This document shows, in pieces, positions 11,811-24,604 of a stretch of DNA of 64,000 bases. The DNA is from Hermatobates lingyangjiaoensis (Eukaryota; Arthropoda; Insecta; Hemiptera; Hermatobatidae): assembly GCA_026182355.1 (NCBI GenBank), contig JAPFBL010000068.1, positions 9,461,001 through 9,525,000 of the forward strand, read 5' to 3'. Under the pieces are notes generated by a model. It did no database searches. It saw nothing but the letters and a program-made list of their open reading frames with translations, and had not been told where the DNA came from. Made by a program: the position numbers and the translations under genes. Numbering within the stretch: position 1 is the stretch's first letter; each line of letters starts with the position of its first letter.

Positions 11811-14800
11811 CGTTATTTGAGTTCAATCCTAAACAAGTGTTTATTACCTAGTACCTTTACAATATACCTCAATATAGTATTGTTCCAAATTTGTGAATTA
11901 CCATTCCTAGGCATCCTAACTACGTCAGGCAATCCTGTCTTGAAATCTTGTCTTGTTTCCCAGGAGTTTCTGCAACGGTTGATAATTGATAAACAATAAT
12001 ATAAAAAATACCCTTGGACATAATTCATCGAAATTAATATTGCTTGAATTGGTGTAAACAACTTGAGGCTACTGTATTGTAACAATAGTCATGATTTATC
12101 AGGATGAAAAAGTATACAGTCAAAGAAGTTTGAGTCGAAAGTGCTCTATTGAGCGAATTTGTGTGACAAGATAACTGGGAATAGTAGGCTTTCAAATACC
12201 TGTGATTTTCACTGTTACTTTGTAATTGGCGCTTTGAATAGAAGTTGGTGTCGGTTAAAGGCTCATAGCATCCTCATTGGTTTTGGGGATTAATATTTAC
12301 TAACAATCATTCTCTTGAATGCATAACTTGGACATCATTCTAGTTTGTTCCTAGAAACTACTGAGATATCCAGCATAATTAGAAAACTTAACCGCACTAG
12401 ATCAGTCAGTTATGTAACCAAAATGTAATGTACAAGAGTTGAAAATGAGTATTTTTTCATTTAAATAAATAATATATTAAGTTTTTATTACATTTAAGTA
12501 ATAAGTTATAATTTAGAGAATATGACTCTTTAAGTTATATTCAAATGTAGCTTTCAATTGAGATTGTCTATGATTTATTATTCATTATGCAGGTTGTTTG
12601 TTTGAATCTTTCGTTGATCTGTATCGGTAGCTCTTCAATTTTTTTGAAGTTTTATTTCGAGCTGAATTAAAGCCCTTTCAGAGTTCTTTAAATGATTGCA
12701 CTGTAAAGTGTTACTGTTGTAGAAGCAAGGATCATTTATGAATCGGCCTCTACGGGTTAGGTAGTAAAGTTATTAGTCACACATTCCCAATGGTCACCAA
12801 CTGAAAATAATGAAAGCTACCAACAGTTATCAATTGGAATAGGAAACCCCAAGTAAGGGTCACATTGTAAAAGCTTGTCAGCACTGTTCTTTTATAAAAA
12901 AAATAATAGAATGGCACTAGTGACAGCTTCATCAACTCCCTATCTCTCTCATCCGAACCGAGTCAGTCATTTTTTTTTATCACCATTCATTTTCTTGATA
13001 AAAATGCTATCTTTTTGTTTTAAAAATATTTTCTGATAAATTTCAAAACTGAAATATGAAATAAAATATGCCATTTTACACAATGTTAAAAAAAATATAC
13101 TACTGTTTATTAGTGAATTTGGGGATACTAAAATAATTTAACAGTTTGTTAAGTTGCGTTCTATTGAAAATCTATTATTTAATTCATACGTTTTACAATC
13201 TCAAGTTTTTTGTATATTATCAATCAAAAATGTAATACTACTAGGTAATGCTAGTGTTCACATACTTGTGAAAAGTCATAGAAGTGAAGAGAAATATATA
13301 TCACTTAGAAATATTGGAATCTTGATAGTTAAGCTTTATGGCAGACAAGTCGAACATGGCGTTCTTCCATTTTTATATACTTCTTTATGAGAGATATAAA
13401 ATACATGATTGAGAGAACAGAGTGAAATGAGTCAGCAGAAAATGGTTCCGACAGAGGGTCCCAGAGGGTGGAGGCACTAATAGGTACTTAGGATTAGTGA
13501 TTACTTAAATGTTAAATATACTATTAAATATTACTATTTAAATATTACATGTTAAATAATTACCATCCCATTAATTCTATTCGTCAAGTTAAAAATCTCT
13601 TTAAAACCGCAGTATTGGCTAAAATTGTCAAAAACTTTGGTGGTCTTGATTTTTACAAAATGACAAGATATTACAAATTTATGTTTTTACCATAACAATT
13701 TCTATGAATCAATTAGATCTGTATATCTCGTATCAATTACATGGTATCAATATTTGCTTACTTGACTTCATGAAAGTGATTGACTCAGACAATACAAAGC
13801 TCTACTGATAAAGCTCTAAGTTCACAGATCGTTGTTTAAGTAGCTATCCTCTCTTTGAATATTGAATATTCAAAGTTTTGTCTTTATTTCTTAGAATTTA
13901 CTGCTCGTAATATCCACTGGGTACAAGTTTGTTAGGTTAGAGGCCCCTCAAAGAGCGCTCACTTGGCCAGACCTTTTTACTTCAGTGCTCAGAAAAACAA
14001 AACGTTTAAGAACTACTGAACTTGTCAATGTTTCCCCTTATCAGTTCAATTCCATGGTAATGGGATGTGTTTTAAGAAATTCTTGCATTTGACTACAATC
14101 AAGATTAGTTGATGAAAGCACTGTATCATAAATAATAATAAATGTATATAATTGATTTAATTGAATGTGACCACTTTATTTTCCTAATTATAATAGACTC
14201 ATATTTGTTTGATACGATTAGTGAACAAAAGTCTGGTATGTTTCTTTTGAATGATTGCGATTCAATCATGAAAGGAAACTGGTAGCATTCAAATTTATAT
14301 GTAACCAATGATTTGACCTATTAACTTTTAGATCCCTCAAGTAGTTAACTCAAATTTAAAAACTGAAATATATTAATTATCAAATGAAATAAAAGTAATA
14401 AATATGCTTTCTCATGAGTAGTGAGAAGAGACGGCGAGTGTTTAGTTGGATTGGAGTGGGATAAGAAGAGAGGATTTGGGAAGTTGGAGGGATGTGAAAC
14501 GAAGGTGGTCAGGCCCAGTCCCTGCATGTAGCAGCTAACCTTGTAAAGGCCAAGTTGGGGTAGAGTGCTAGAGGCTATTAGAAGCGCATTTCATGTGAAA
14601 GTCAAAGGTTTTTCTTTTATTGTTATTTATGAACTCTAATATTTTTGGATATAACTGTGTTTTAAGAATAATTGATATACCATACATTATATACAGGTGC
14701 AAATATATTTAAAGAAAGAAAAACAGAGATAATCTACCGAGTCTAAAATAAATACTAGTAGCACACCAGGTGAACTAATTGAGATGGTCTAAAGCGATTT

Positions 14801-14835
14801 TAGCGATACTGTGGTTCTCGTCATAACCCTTGAGT
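11811..14835. other. AT-rich DNA between satellite and tandem duplication, no gene seen
   Basis: Open frames here are short (60-90 codons), low in complexity and lack motifs. A purine-rich, GC-richer patch lies at 14410-14590. I see no transposon ends or RNA structures. Confidence 0.5.
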
Positions 14836-14970
14836 GCACCTGGGCTATCCAATCACTGGATTAAACGAGAGTCACATTGTCAGGGTAGCTGACTCCATGC
14901 ACCTGGGCTATCCAATCACTGGATTAAACGAGAGTCACATTGTCAGGGTAGCTGACTCCATGCACCTGGT
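14836..14970. repeat. Perfect 63-bp tandem duplication plus partial third copy
   Basis: The unit beginning GCACCTGGGCTATCCAATCA occurs at 14836 and again at 14899 with no difference. A third start at 14962 diverges after about 9 bases. Perfect identity means a very recent duplication, or an assembly error. Confidence 0.95.
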
Positions 14971-16039
14971 CCTGGTCTTTAATAACACTCTATAATTGAC
15001 AGTTTCAAAGTCCTTCGGCAATTGTATTCAGCTGTCATTTAAGGGACATAGTTCGTTCTTAAACTTTATATGTACATAAAAATAGAGATTAGTACTTAAT
15101 GTTAATATAATTTACTGTGACTTAAGATTTTACTGCATATCATACTGAGCAATTTTACTAAATATACCAAACAGTATTCAATTATTGATATAACATAAAA
15201 CATAAATCACTTTATTTAAAGAAATAGAAAAAGGGTAAGAAATATCATAATTGAATATACAAGAAAATAGAAACTACTTAATTATTTCCAGATGAAGTTT
15301 GTTCCCTGCCTACAAAATTCTCACTTTTCAAGTGTCGAATAACCGTTAAACATATTTCATATGATATTCTGTTCTATATCCGAAACATGTTCCAGTTATA
15401 GTTGTTATAACGGAAGCTATTTGCTAGATTTCAGCTATTTCGGAATTAAGAGATTTTGAAATCTATGTATGGTGACTGGAGGATAAAATTTCAAACATCA
15501 TCTCAAGATCCAAGAATGGAATATATTTTTCTCAACATTTACAAATTGTTGGTATTTAGAATTAACCTTCTTATAATGTTTAATATCAAATAATTTTCTG
15601 ATATATATTTTTATATGGAGTTCATTAGAGATCATTATTGTTTTTTTAATTAAAAAATTCCTTTTTTTTTTGTTAAAATTACTACAATATATACAAATAA
15701 AACATAATATTAGCATAAAGGCGTCTGTAATTTGTGAGTAGTAGTAGAATTTTAAATTTATTTCCATGAAATTAATTCCACCTCGTAGCGGTTAATGTAA
15801 ATGAGCATACTACCCTTCATTTGTTTCTGTCAGAAAGTGCCAATTAAAAGCGATTCAGTCTTGCACATTTAAAATAACGTGTTTTTGATCAAAACATAGC
15901 CTGGTTAAAGTAATTAACAAGCTCTGTAGGTCCTTTGGTTTTGAACACGCGAACAGTTCGTAAGAAGTTTTGTTAAATGAAACTTTAATGAAGAATGAGA
16001 TGGTGTTGGTGTTAATGTTCGTCATGGAGATGGGGTTTC
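14971..16039. other. AT-rich DNA, no feature seen
   Basis: The 89-codon minus-strand frame at 15498-15767 is Ile/Lys/Phe-rich with no recognisable domain. No repeat partner was found elsewhere in the window. Confidence 0.5.
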
Positions 16040-16230
16040 AATTAGTGGTTTGGTGGTTATTGTTTGGTGGCGAGTTGACGCGGTATTAAGGCGGTTAGTC
16101 GACATGAATATTCAGAAGGGCGGTGTAGCGCGCGCTTGACATGTGCCTACAGCGACACTCTATCGCTCTCGCCACTAGTAACAAACCACACCTTAGCTGT
16201 CCGATATTCGCCTTGCATTCGCTCTAGCTT
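16040..16230. promoter_or_regulatory. CpG-rich patch, possible promoter or conserved noncoding element
   Basis: An otherwise CpG-poor region contains about a dozen CpGs in roughly 105 bases (about 16068-16172), including ACGCGG and a GCGCGCGC run. I see no open frame of note and no repeat copy elsewhere in the window. Such patches often mark a promoter, a first exon or a conserved regulatory element, but no TATA box, initiator or transcript evidence is visible, so this is only a suggestion. Confidence 0.3.
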
Positions 16231-18086
16231 ACACAACATGATTACTTGTCTATTGTTACAATCAAAAATCAAATCAACTTTTATCATGAACGATATCAAT
16301 TGCACTCCATGAACTCGAGAAACGTAACTCTTGACTTTAGATTTTCGGAATAACTTATTAGATTTATTTAAATTTAGATTATTAAGTATAAAATATCTCC
16401 GAGTTGTGTTAAGCTGAAAGCAATGAAGTAGTAACTAGTGATTAGCAACTTGAACTATCTGAGTGAGATGCTAGGAGCAGGCTACAGAGTCTTAGGCACT
16501 CAGCTTATTTCATTTAATTCTCTTGATCAATAGCTCTTGAAAGATAATATATCATAGTTATTTTGGTTATGGATATTTTTTTATTAAGGTTTTCTGTCTG
16601 TTCCTACAAAATTTATACAAAAGTGATGATAAGGTGTATATAATTTGTTTTTTTGTGTTCTTAAAATTTCGAATGCACACATAATGAAAAATTAATTATA
16701 AAATAACACTACTAAGTTTTGTAGAGGTTGTTACAAGACTGTTATTATAGAAGAATTAACCATTAGAATGGAGAAAGTAATCATAACTGAACATGAAATG
16801 TCCAAGAATTGCAATAATCTTTTTGAAATATTCCTCACTCAAGATTCACCTTACTTTAAACGGTGTTCTCAAAAAGCCTAGACAGGGAAGATGATTTATG
16901 AGAATTAAACAATAATTTATATGTATGAAACTTGTATTTACCGTAATAAAACTGCGAACCCAATGCTATGTCTGATTTAAGTCTTTTAAAGCTAAAAACA
17001 GCTGGAAATTTTTCGAAAAGCTTGTTTGAAGAAAATAGCGCTGATTTTGCAGATCTCTGAACCTGTAGCCACTTGGAGGATGGGTGGAGAGTCAATACTG
17101 ATTGAAGCATTACCGTTTATTAGCCTGAATTTATAAAAATTGGCTCAGTTTTCTGTTCGAAGATGATTAATTTAATAACAATAATTTAGTAGTTACTATT
17201 ATATTAAAACGTAGTTACCATTCTAAATACTTCTTAGAGTTTACTGAAATAACACATTTTTTTACATTATATTTAACAAATCTACTTCAATATAAATCTA
17301 AAAACTGCATAAATACGTTAAACATTTTTCTTGATGGAGGTAGGACATATCTCCATGACTCTTGCTATTCCTAGATTTACTTGATTTCATGTATAAACCA
17401 TGTATTTTATTTACTAGATAAATCAAGCATTTATATGCATTAAAAATATATAACCTTTTTTACGATGCAAATAAAGTCAGTAATCATTTATAGTCACAAA
17501 CTACGACATTTCCTCATTTAATATATAATTATATTTAATATTTTAGAATGAACATAAATTCATTTTTTTCCATTTTTGAAAGGTATGTAAAATGTAAACT
17601 AAGCATTATTAGTTATCACAGTATAGAAATATTGCCTATTTGTAGTAATATTAAGAACAGTAATATTGGCTATTATATTTGAAATCATATTCTAACTATT
17701 GCTTATTTATATTAGGTAAATGGGCTGATATTTAATGTAAAAGTAATAAGTGATCATTATCACAAACTATTGATAAATATATGGGTGTTGGAGTTTTAAC
17801 AAAGAGGAGAAACAACGACGTACTAAATACACTGTTCCAGGATTTAAAGGGGTTAGTGGGGCTGTAAAGGGAAACCACTAAGCTCAGTTGAATTACTTAC
17901 TATCATCGTTTGGTGTTACTTATCGTAATAAACATGGACACTGTGTTAGAGGAACGAGCCACTTACTTGAAGGGTGTATTAGGGAGAATAGCCTTTGTTA
18001 TAAACATTTCTCCTCAATATGGAAACCTATGCCAGTTCAAGTTATTCCAAAGAAAGATAAGCAACGATGAATAGATGTATAGAAAG

Positions 18087-18089
<3 letters not shown>
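16231..18089. other. AT-rich DNA with one weakly coding-like minus-strand frame
   Basis: The minus-strand frame at 16856-17110 (84 codons) contains FKRLKSDIALGSQFYYGKYK, which resembles a stretch of the plus-strand frame at 44305-44568 (FRRDDIRDFSLQSQFIMGRY). This may be an old dispersed coding fragment or coincidence. The 17888-18070 frame shows nothing recognisable. Confidence 0.3.
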
Positions 18090-18175
<86 letters not shown>

Positions 18176-18176
18176 A
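18090..18176. repeat. GA dinucleotide microsatellite
   Basis: More than 40 GA repeats with a single phase slip near 18156. The 128-codon frame running through it is an Arg-Glu artefact of the repeat. Confidence 0.98.
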
Positions 18177-18681
18177 CATAGAGTGAGAAGAGTAATTGCA
18201 TCGTTATATTCTGTTCTAAATGTCCCTTTCTATAATTTTAATATCTCACAGGTAATTCTAAAGAAATGTTGTTTAATAGTACATACAAATACTCATTCAC
18301 CATCCACGGCTACCATCGAAACGATAAGAAAGAAAAAATATGCATGCGATTTGTTGAACTTGACATATGCGAAAAGTATATTCTGCCAATTTCTTTTATT
18401 CAAGTTTGTAATTGTATCAAACATTTTTGTTAGTAGGGTTTTTTCTTTCAATTTTTTTTAGTAAACATCGTCCCACGATCTGCAGCAACTTTCTGCTCTA
18501 AAGTCAAGACAACCACTACCAAGGTATCTACGTTCAAGCATTATTTACCAATACAGTATAACAGTTTAGAATTAACAAACATGCTCTGTATGGATTTATT
18601 TTGTTTAAACTTTTAAAACCTGCTACAGTATCTAAAATATTTATAAGTCAATTAAGGAAATTGTCCCACATTTCATAGTTT
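18177..18681. other. AT-rich DNA, no feature seen
   Basis: There is nothing beyond the tail of the microsatellite-driven open frame. Confidence 0.5.
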
Positions 18682-18967
18682 ACTAGAACTGATAGGACTG
18701 GGGTTCGATCCCCACCTAGCCCTCGAATTTTCCATGTGGAAGGTGAATAAATCTGAGCACGTCCTCCCTCGGAGAAGGATGTTAAACCGTCGGTCCCGAG
18801 TATGTACGATGTCAGGTACTCGTTAATAATCCCTACTCTAAATAGACTTGGGTTAGGCAAAATTTAGGACTCCCACTGTAGAATCAATCTTCATTGTATG
18901 ATATCACAAAGGACCAATGCTCGGCCCAGGTGGGTTCCCTTGTGGGACTACCACTGCAACCTAACCT
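18682..18967 (+). mobile_element. tRNA-derived SINE, 5'-truncated copy
   Basis: Colinear with the full-length copy at 24208-24532 from just upstream of the RNA polymerase III B box (GGTTCGATCCCC near 18702) to the end. The first 50 or so bases of the tRNA-like head, including the A box, are missing. Body blocks include CTGAGCACGTCCTCCCTCGG, ATGTTAAACCGTCGGTCCCG and GACTCCCACTGTAGAATCAA. It ends CTGCAACCTAACCTCAG, a decayed CCTAA tail. 5' truncation is typical of retrotransposed SINEs. Confidence 0.9.
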
Positions 18968-21900
18968 CAGCTATCTTATGACAACTGAAAAACCACATCG
19001 ACATCTGAACAAGAATTCTTTTTGTAACCAATGGACAATACATATGCGAGACAAAAAATGATTGAATTTCATACCGAGAGCTCATACACGAATAGTAGAT
19101 GAAGCAAAGGCAAAATCTTATTAAAATCACTTTGTAACAGTGTTTTGATATTCTTCTAAATTTGGTAAAGTAAGTAAAGTTAAGTACAATAAACTGTAAG
19201 TTCAATAGAAAAACAAAATGCAATAATAATTTATTACAATTAACGTTATTTGACATAGTAAGGATTACTATTAATAAATTTAAAATTCTTAAGTTATCCA
19301 TAATATGGATTTCAAAGGAAAAAACAAATGGGGAAGATCTGTATGGAGATGAAGATACGAACTGGACAAATTTCGTAAAATACTGTGGTGTATCTGCTTA
19401 TGACCAAATTAGTAGAGGTATCTTTATTTCAGTTTGGGTTACTTGTATGTCATTATATAGATAAACAAGTAAGTATGTTATAATACTGATAAAATTACTA
19501 TAGAATATATATCCTAAAAGAAAAGAAAGTGATTACCTTTTTGTGATACATTCGTTTTGGCTCTTTCATTTGGTCTAAACATAAGTATGTACCTAGAGAA
19601 AATTGTGTGCTCTTCTTCTACTACTTTTCTGCTCTATGAGATACCCGGTTATAGCAAACTTGTTAATGTGCACCCATTTTAGCTATTTTTAGACGACATT
19701 AGCAGGTTCATGGGGATGTAAAATACTAATTCAAGTAATATTGGCTACTGCAAGTTTATTTTCTCTCCGAGGATGTTGTTTATAATGCTTTTCACATTCA
19801 ATACGAAAATACCTGCATCATAACCAAGATTCAAATCTCGAACCTTCAGAACTGACATAAAGCACAGTCAGAGAGAATTCAATTATTTCATGGCTTGGTA
19901 GATTCGGATAGCATTACTACATATTCAGAGAATTAGTTGTATTCCTGTTAATACACTTAGAATAGGGTAAATAATGCGTGAAATACGTCTAGTTATTATT
20001 GGATTATGAATATTCGAAAGTGCTAATTTGTAAGTTTAATGCGAAAAGTAGTTAGGCATGTGTGAAGTACCCGAGGGTTTAGACATTATCAATGATTCAG
20101 TGATTTCATTAGACTTGGGTCCTGGGAGACTGCAATCAACCAACTTGAATAGAATCACAACGAAGCGTCCTTAATATTCATTCACCTGCCCTATTCATAA
20201 TAACAGAATTAGGTCTTCTCTATATTTTCTCTCAACTCTTTTGTAGTAATTTTTCTTAACAATCTAAAAATGTGGATCAGTTTCCACTAAAATTTATTAT
20301 TAATAGACTTTTCAATAATAAATAAAGAATTCAATTAAATAATTGATTCTGTGACCGCACATTGTCAAAAAATATATAGATATTTTTCTATACAATGGTG
20401 TTCATTTACCTAATTTTCTTCTAGCTTGTTAACGAAAGTCAATTTCAGAAGTGTTTAATAAAAAATTTGAATACACATACACATATACAATAAAAACATT
20501 TTACATAAACACGTGAAATAAGAGTAACAATCAATGATCAAAACACAATATAAAAATGGGAGAACTAGACTAAAATCTTTCAACCGTAACAAGCGGTCTT
20601 CGTCAGAGTCAAAAACCAACTGAAACACAAGATGCCGAAAACATCAGGTGAGGGGTTGAGAAGAGTGGGAGGAAAGAGTCACCTATCCACTAATTCAATA
20701 TACTAGAGATATTCTATGAGGTATTCCCATAATACAATGAATGAGTAATAATCCATTAAAAATGACACATGTTTTATGTCTAGTAACATGAAAAGCATAG
20801 GAATAACATATACATCACAAGAGGAAAATGGGAAGAATCATTCAAAATGTTGATTAAGATAGTGGAAATAATGATAAATGTTTGAAATCTTGAACCCTTA
20901 GTGCAATTATTCTGGCTACTTCATAGTTGTAGAGGGAGCATGAATTCAATTCGAATTTAATTAAACAGCACTAACAAATAGACGAATGAATTCAACAACA
21001 ATAGAATGCATTACAATGATTTGAAGTAAGAAAACGAAATGAATTGGTTGTCAAAGATTTCGGTATTATCTTTCCTTATAGTAAAGATGAGTTTAAACCA
21101 GTCAACATTTCTGTATTAGAGTTGTTGTATGCGGTGAAAAGTTTTACTGAAACAAATGATGAAAGGTGAATAAACGGTGGATATTTTAGTTGTGTTTGAT
21201 AATGTATATGCTGTTGAGCCTGATGGACTGCGGACACCTGACTGTCCTCAGTCCTAATTAATGTCAGCGCTTGTTTGTGTTCTGTGCTGCATCAAATATT
21301 ACTCCAGAATTATTTTATCCTTTAAGTACCTAACTACCTTTCCTATCATATTTATGTAAGCATTTTAATATGATCTATGATAATATACTTCATTTATATA
21401 AGGACAATCAATCATATTAAAACCGTTGGAAGTAATTAACTATTCAATGCTTCAAATTAAACAGAGGATTCCTAATAAGAAAGAAGCACACATTCAATTA
21501 TTTATTTTTATATGATTGGAATATAGAACGTCTTTCAAATTTATTTGTAATGGTTATATCAGTCTATGTTTATACTGATCATAAGTTATTCTATACTTGG
21601 AAATTTAGTAGCATGTTTAATATTAATGATTAGAATAGTTGTGGGTGATATCATGAATAACTAACTGTTCGAACAGTCAATTTGAAATGGTGATGGTTTA
21701 GTGTTATGCAAACGCCATTACATTCCAAATGCCTTCAAATAGAACTAATCCACCATGTTGATCAGAAAGAAAACAATATCCTACATTGATCTATACTCGG
21801 CTCAAATTTAAATAATCTTCTTTCTAAACTCACTGGTCATAAAACCATATAAATTGGTTTATTGATATTTCAATAGAAATATCATGACAATAACGCTGAA

Positions 21901-24207
21901 AGCTATTATTGTTGTCTAAAGGCATTATTACTGTATTCAATGAATAGATATTAGATCTATGACGAATTTATGGATAAAGGTCTAATAGCATTAAACCCTG
22001 TAATGCGAGTCAGCTAATATCTGAAACTGGCAATAAATAACGGAGGAATAATAGACGAAACTCTTAATGTATGATGATATACTAAAGAATGGGTTATTAC
22101 AAATAAATGATTAGTATATTACAAAAAAAATTATTATTCCACCTACTGGATATGTACATGTCCTGACTAATTTTTATCTTATATCAGTTTGATGTAATTC
22201 ATTTACATACATAATTAAATTATACCAAACATCTTACAGAATAAAATATAACATATACAAATATATATATATATAAACTAGAATATTTAAAAGAACACAT
22301 AGAAAAGAAATCACTGAACTCACTACTATATTTCGATGTCCTCGTCTTCAGGACGAATATATATATATATATATATTGAATGATATACATAATAACATAA
22401 TTATTCACCGAACTTGATCAAACCACAATTTATAATAAATGAGTAAATAATAGACTATAATCTTTATTACCGTAACAAGACGAGTCTTCGCATAGATATA
22501 AAACTCCATCTAATACTTTTTTGATAATATATATATAGATGTCGATCAAAAATATTCTATATAATATAATATATATAGTGTTTAACTAACAAGCTTCGAT
22601 TCGGTCAAAATACCAGAATCCATTTTATTATACACTTAATTCTATCAACGGTTGATATTATTATATATATTATAGTATATAATATATATAGATAACGGAA
22701 ATGTGGTCCAGCAGGTCAGACTTCACATAAAATAAACTCCAACACGTAGAAAGTAACTTTTTGATTAATCAATGATTGACCAATTGATCGCCTCAATTTT
22801 TGTATTAATTTTTTTAAAAATTTTTAATTTTTTTTATATCGTTATATCACAGAAGTTTATTTCACAATTATAGGTAGGAGGTATTGAACAAATGCTGTTT
22901 ATCAGAGCAGAAGGATACGTTATAATAAAGTGTGAAGAACAGATAATCATTTGGATATGTTGTACAATTTATTATTTATTTTTCAACTTGATTTACTTAA
23001 GAGTGTCACATTCTATTTTTGATCAGCAGTTTATAAACATTGCTCGAGTCATTGATTGGTGTTATATCACTTATTACAGTGTAAATATAATTTAATCCTG
23101 TAATATTTTTTATTATTTCATGTGATTTATTAGCTAATCACTTAGTGAGTTAAGATTAGGTAGTGATGGATTACTTGGAGACCATATATATAATATATAT
23201 TATAATATTCTAGTTGTAATCACCAATAAATCAAATTGTAAGCCATTGGGCCTAGCTGGCCCACGGTGCATGAAATGCATGAATTTTTTATCCTTACAAA
23301 TTTGTTTATCATCTTAACTTATATTTTTGAAAATAATTTTGTGGTTTTGTCCTGCTGTTATATATGTTGTCAGTTATTTGTCCACAACATCTCCTTTTGT
23401 TATTTAGAGAAGTTTTATGATCGCTAACTCACTGAGATATACAAGTAAGTTCTCCTACAACAGTAACAACCTGTGAGGGCTGTGAATGTTTTTTTTATAT
23501 TGTTTATATTTTATAATGTTTCACCTATATTTATCATATAGTGGTGGAATTATACGTAAACACCAAGAAGACGGTTTTAACCATATTGTATCCAGTGAAA
23601 TGGCATTATCTCATCAACTGCAGGGACATATTTATGGTTATATATATATAGGTAAGTTTGAAAGAGAACGGTTTAAGTATTATACAGAGCATATAATCAT
23701 TAGTTTCTTATGAATCCGTGTTTATAGAATTCCTTTTTGTAAATGTACGATAATGTCAAAGTATATTCAATATTCTTGACCACAAAACTTTCTATAATTT
23801 GATTTTATTAATAATTTTTTGTTATTGTGACTAATCTGGAATTCCTAAACTTATTATATGAATTACAGTAGCAAAGAGTGAAGAAAAGGGAGAATATTCG
23901 TCATGCATTTTCATTAGGAGGGATGACTTGGGAACTAACTGGGGAACACTAATCCCCAGTTCTTGATTGAAATATAACTTTGTAAACCTTTCTAATGAAG
24001 ATATAGACCATACTTAAACTTAGTTTAAGTAAAAATATATAATAAATCATAATTTTCAATCCGAATATTTCTAAATTGAATATTCAATTTTATAAAGTGA
24101 AACAGTTAAAAATGTATAGCATGGATATAATGAAATAATATTGAATATTTGCTGTTACTTAACTTTACGACGTAAAGTTCAATACTATTTGCTGTAAATA
24201 GTATTTA
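18968..24207. other. Long AT-rich tract, no gene seen
   Basis: It holds scattered TA-rich hairpin-forming stretches (22260-22700). At 20580-20605 a minus-strand copy of the TGACGAAGACCGCTTGTTAC motif is also seen near 43290-43330 and in the 53.5-kb inverted repeat. At 22330-22350 another minus-strand TGAAGAC...ATCGAAATA motif sits in a small GTCCT/AGGAC dyad. Open frames (60-117 codons) are AT-driven. The 19800-19860 stretch carries a B-box-like GATTCAAATCTC but no A box. Confidence 0.5.
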
Positions 24208-24532
24208 GGGGGCCAGGTTAGGTCAGTGGTTAAGTACTCGCCTCTAAACTATAGGACCAGCGTTTAATCCCCACCTAGCCCTCGATTTATTCACGCGGTA
24301 ACTGAATAAATCTGAGCACGTGTCCCTCGGAGAAGGATGTTAAACCGTTGGTCCCGAGCCTGCACGATGTCAGGTAGTCGTTATAGATCCCTACTCTAAA
24401 TGCACTTGAGTTAGGAAAAATTTAAGACTCCCACTGTTGAACAATCTTCATTGTGTGATATCACAAAGGGCCAATGCTTGTATTGGCTACGTGTGTTCCA
24501 TTGTAGGACTGCCACTGCAACCTAACCTAACC
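24208..24532 (+). mobile_element. Full-length tRNA-derived SINE with perfect 13-bp target-site duplication
   Basis: About 325 bp, flanked by TAAATAGTATTTA on the left (24195-24207) and the identical 13-mer on the right (24533-24545). The head is tRNA-like: an A-box-like GGTTAGGTCAGTGG near 24215 and a somewhat degenerate B box (GTTTAATCCCC near 24262). The unrelated body is shared with the copies at 18.7 and 58.7 kb. The element ends with AACCTAACCTAACC, a short CCTAA repeat identical in sequence to the common insect telomere motif (TTAGG on the other strand). It would depend on a LINE reverse transcriptase for mobility. The partner LINE cannot be named from this window. Confidence 0.93.
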
Positions 24533-24604
24533 TAAATAGTATTTACAAAGATGATTATACTACTCTGTTGTGACAAATGACACTCAGTACTGAAGTGAAG
24601 AAAT

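Noticed and set aside
18075..18461. 128-codon frame with a long Arg-Glu repeat
   Set aside because: It is the translation of the GA microsatellite; the rest of the frame is AT-rich and motif-free.
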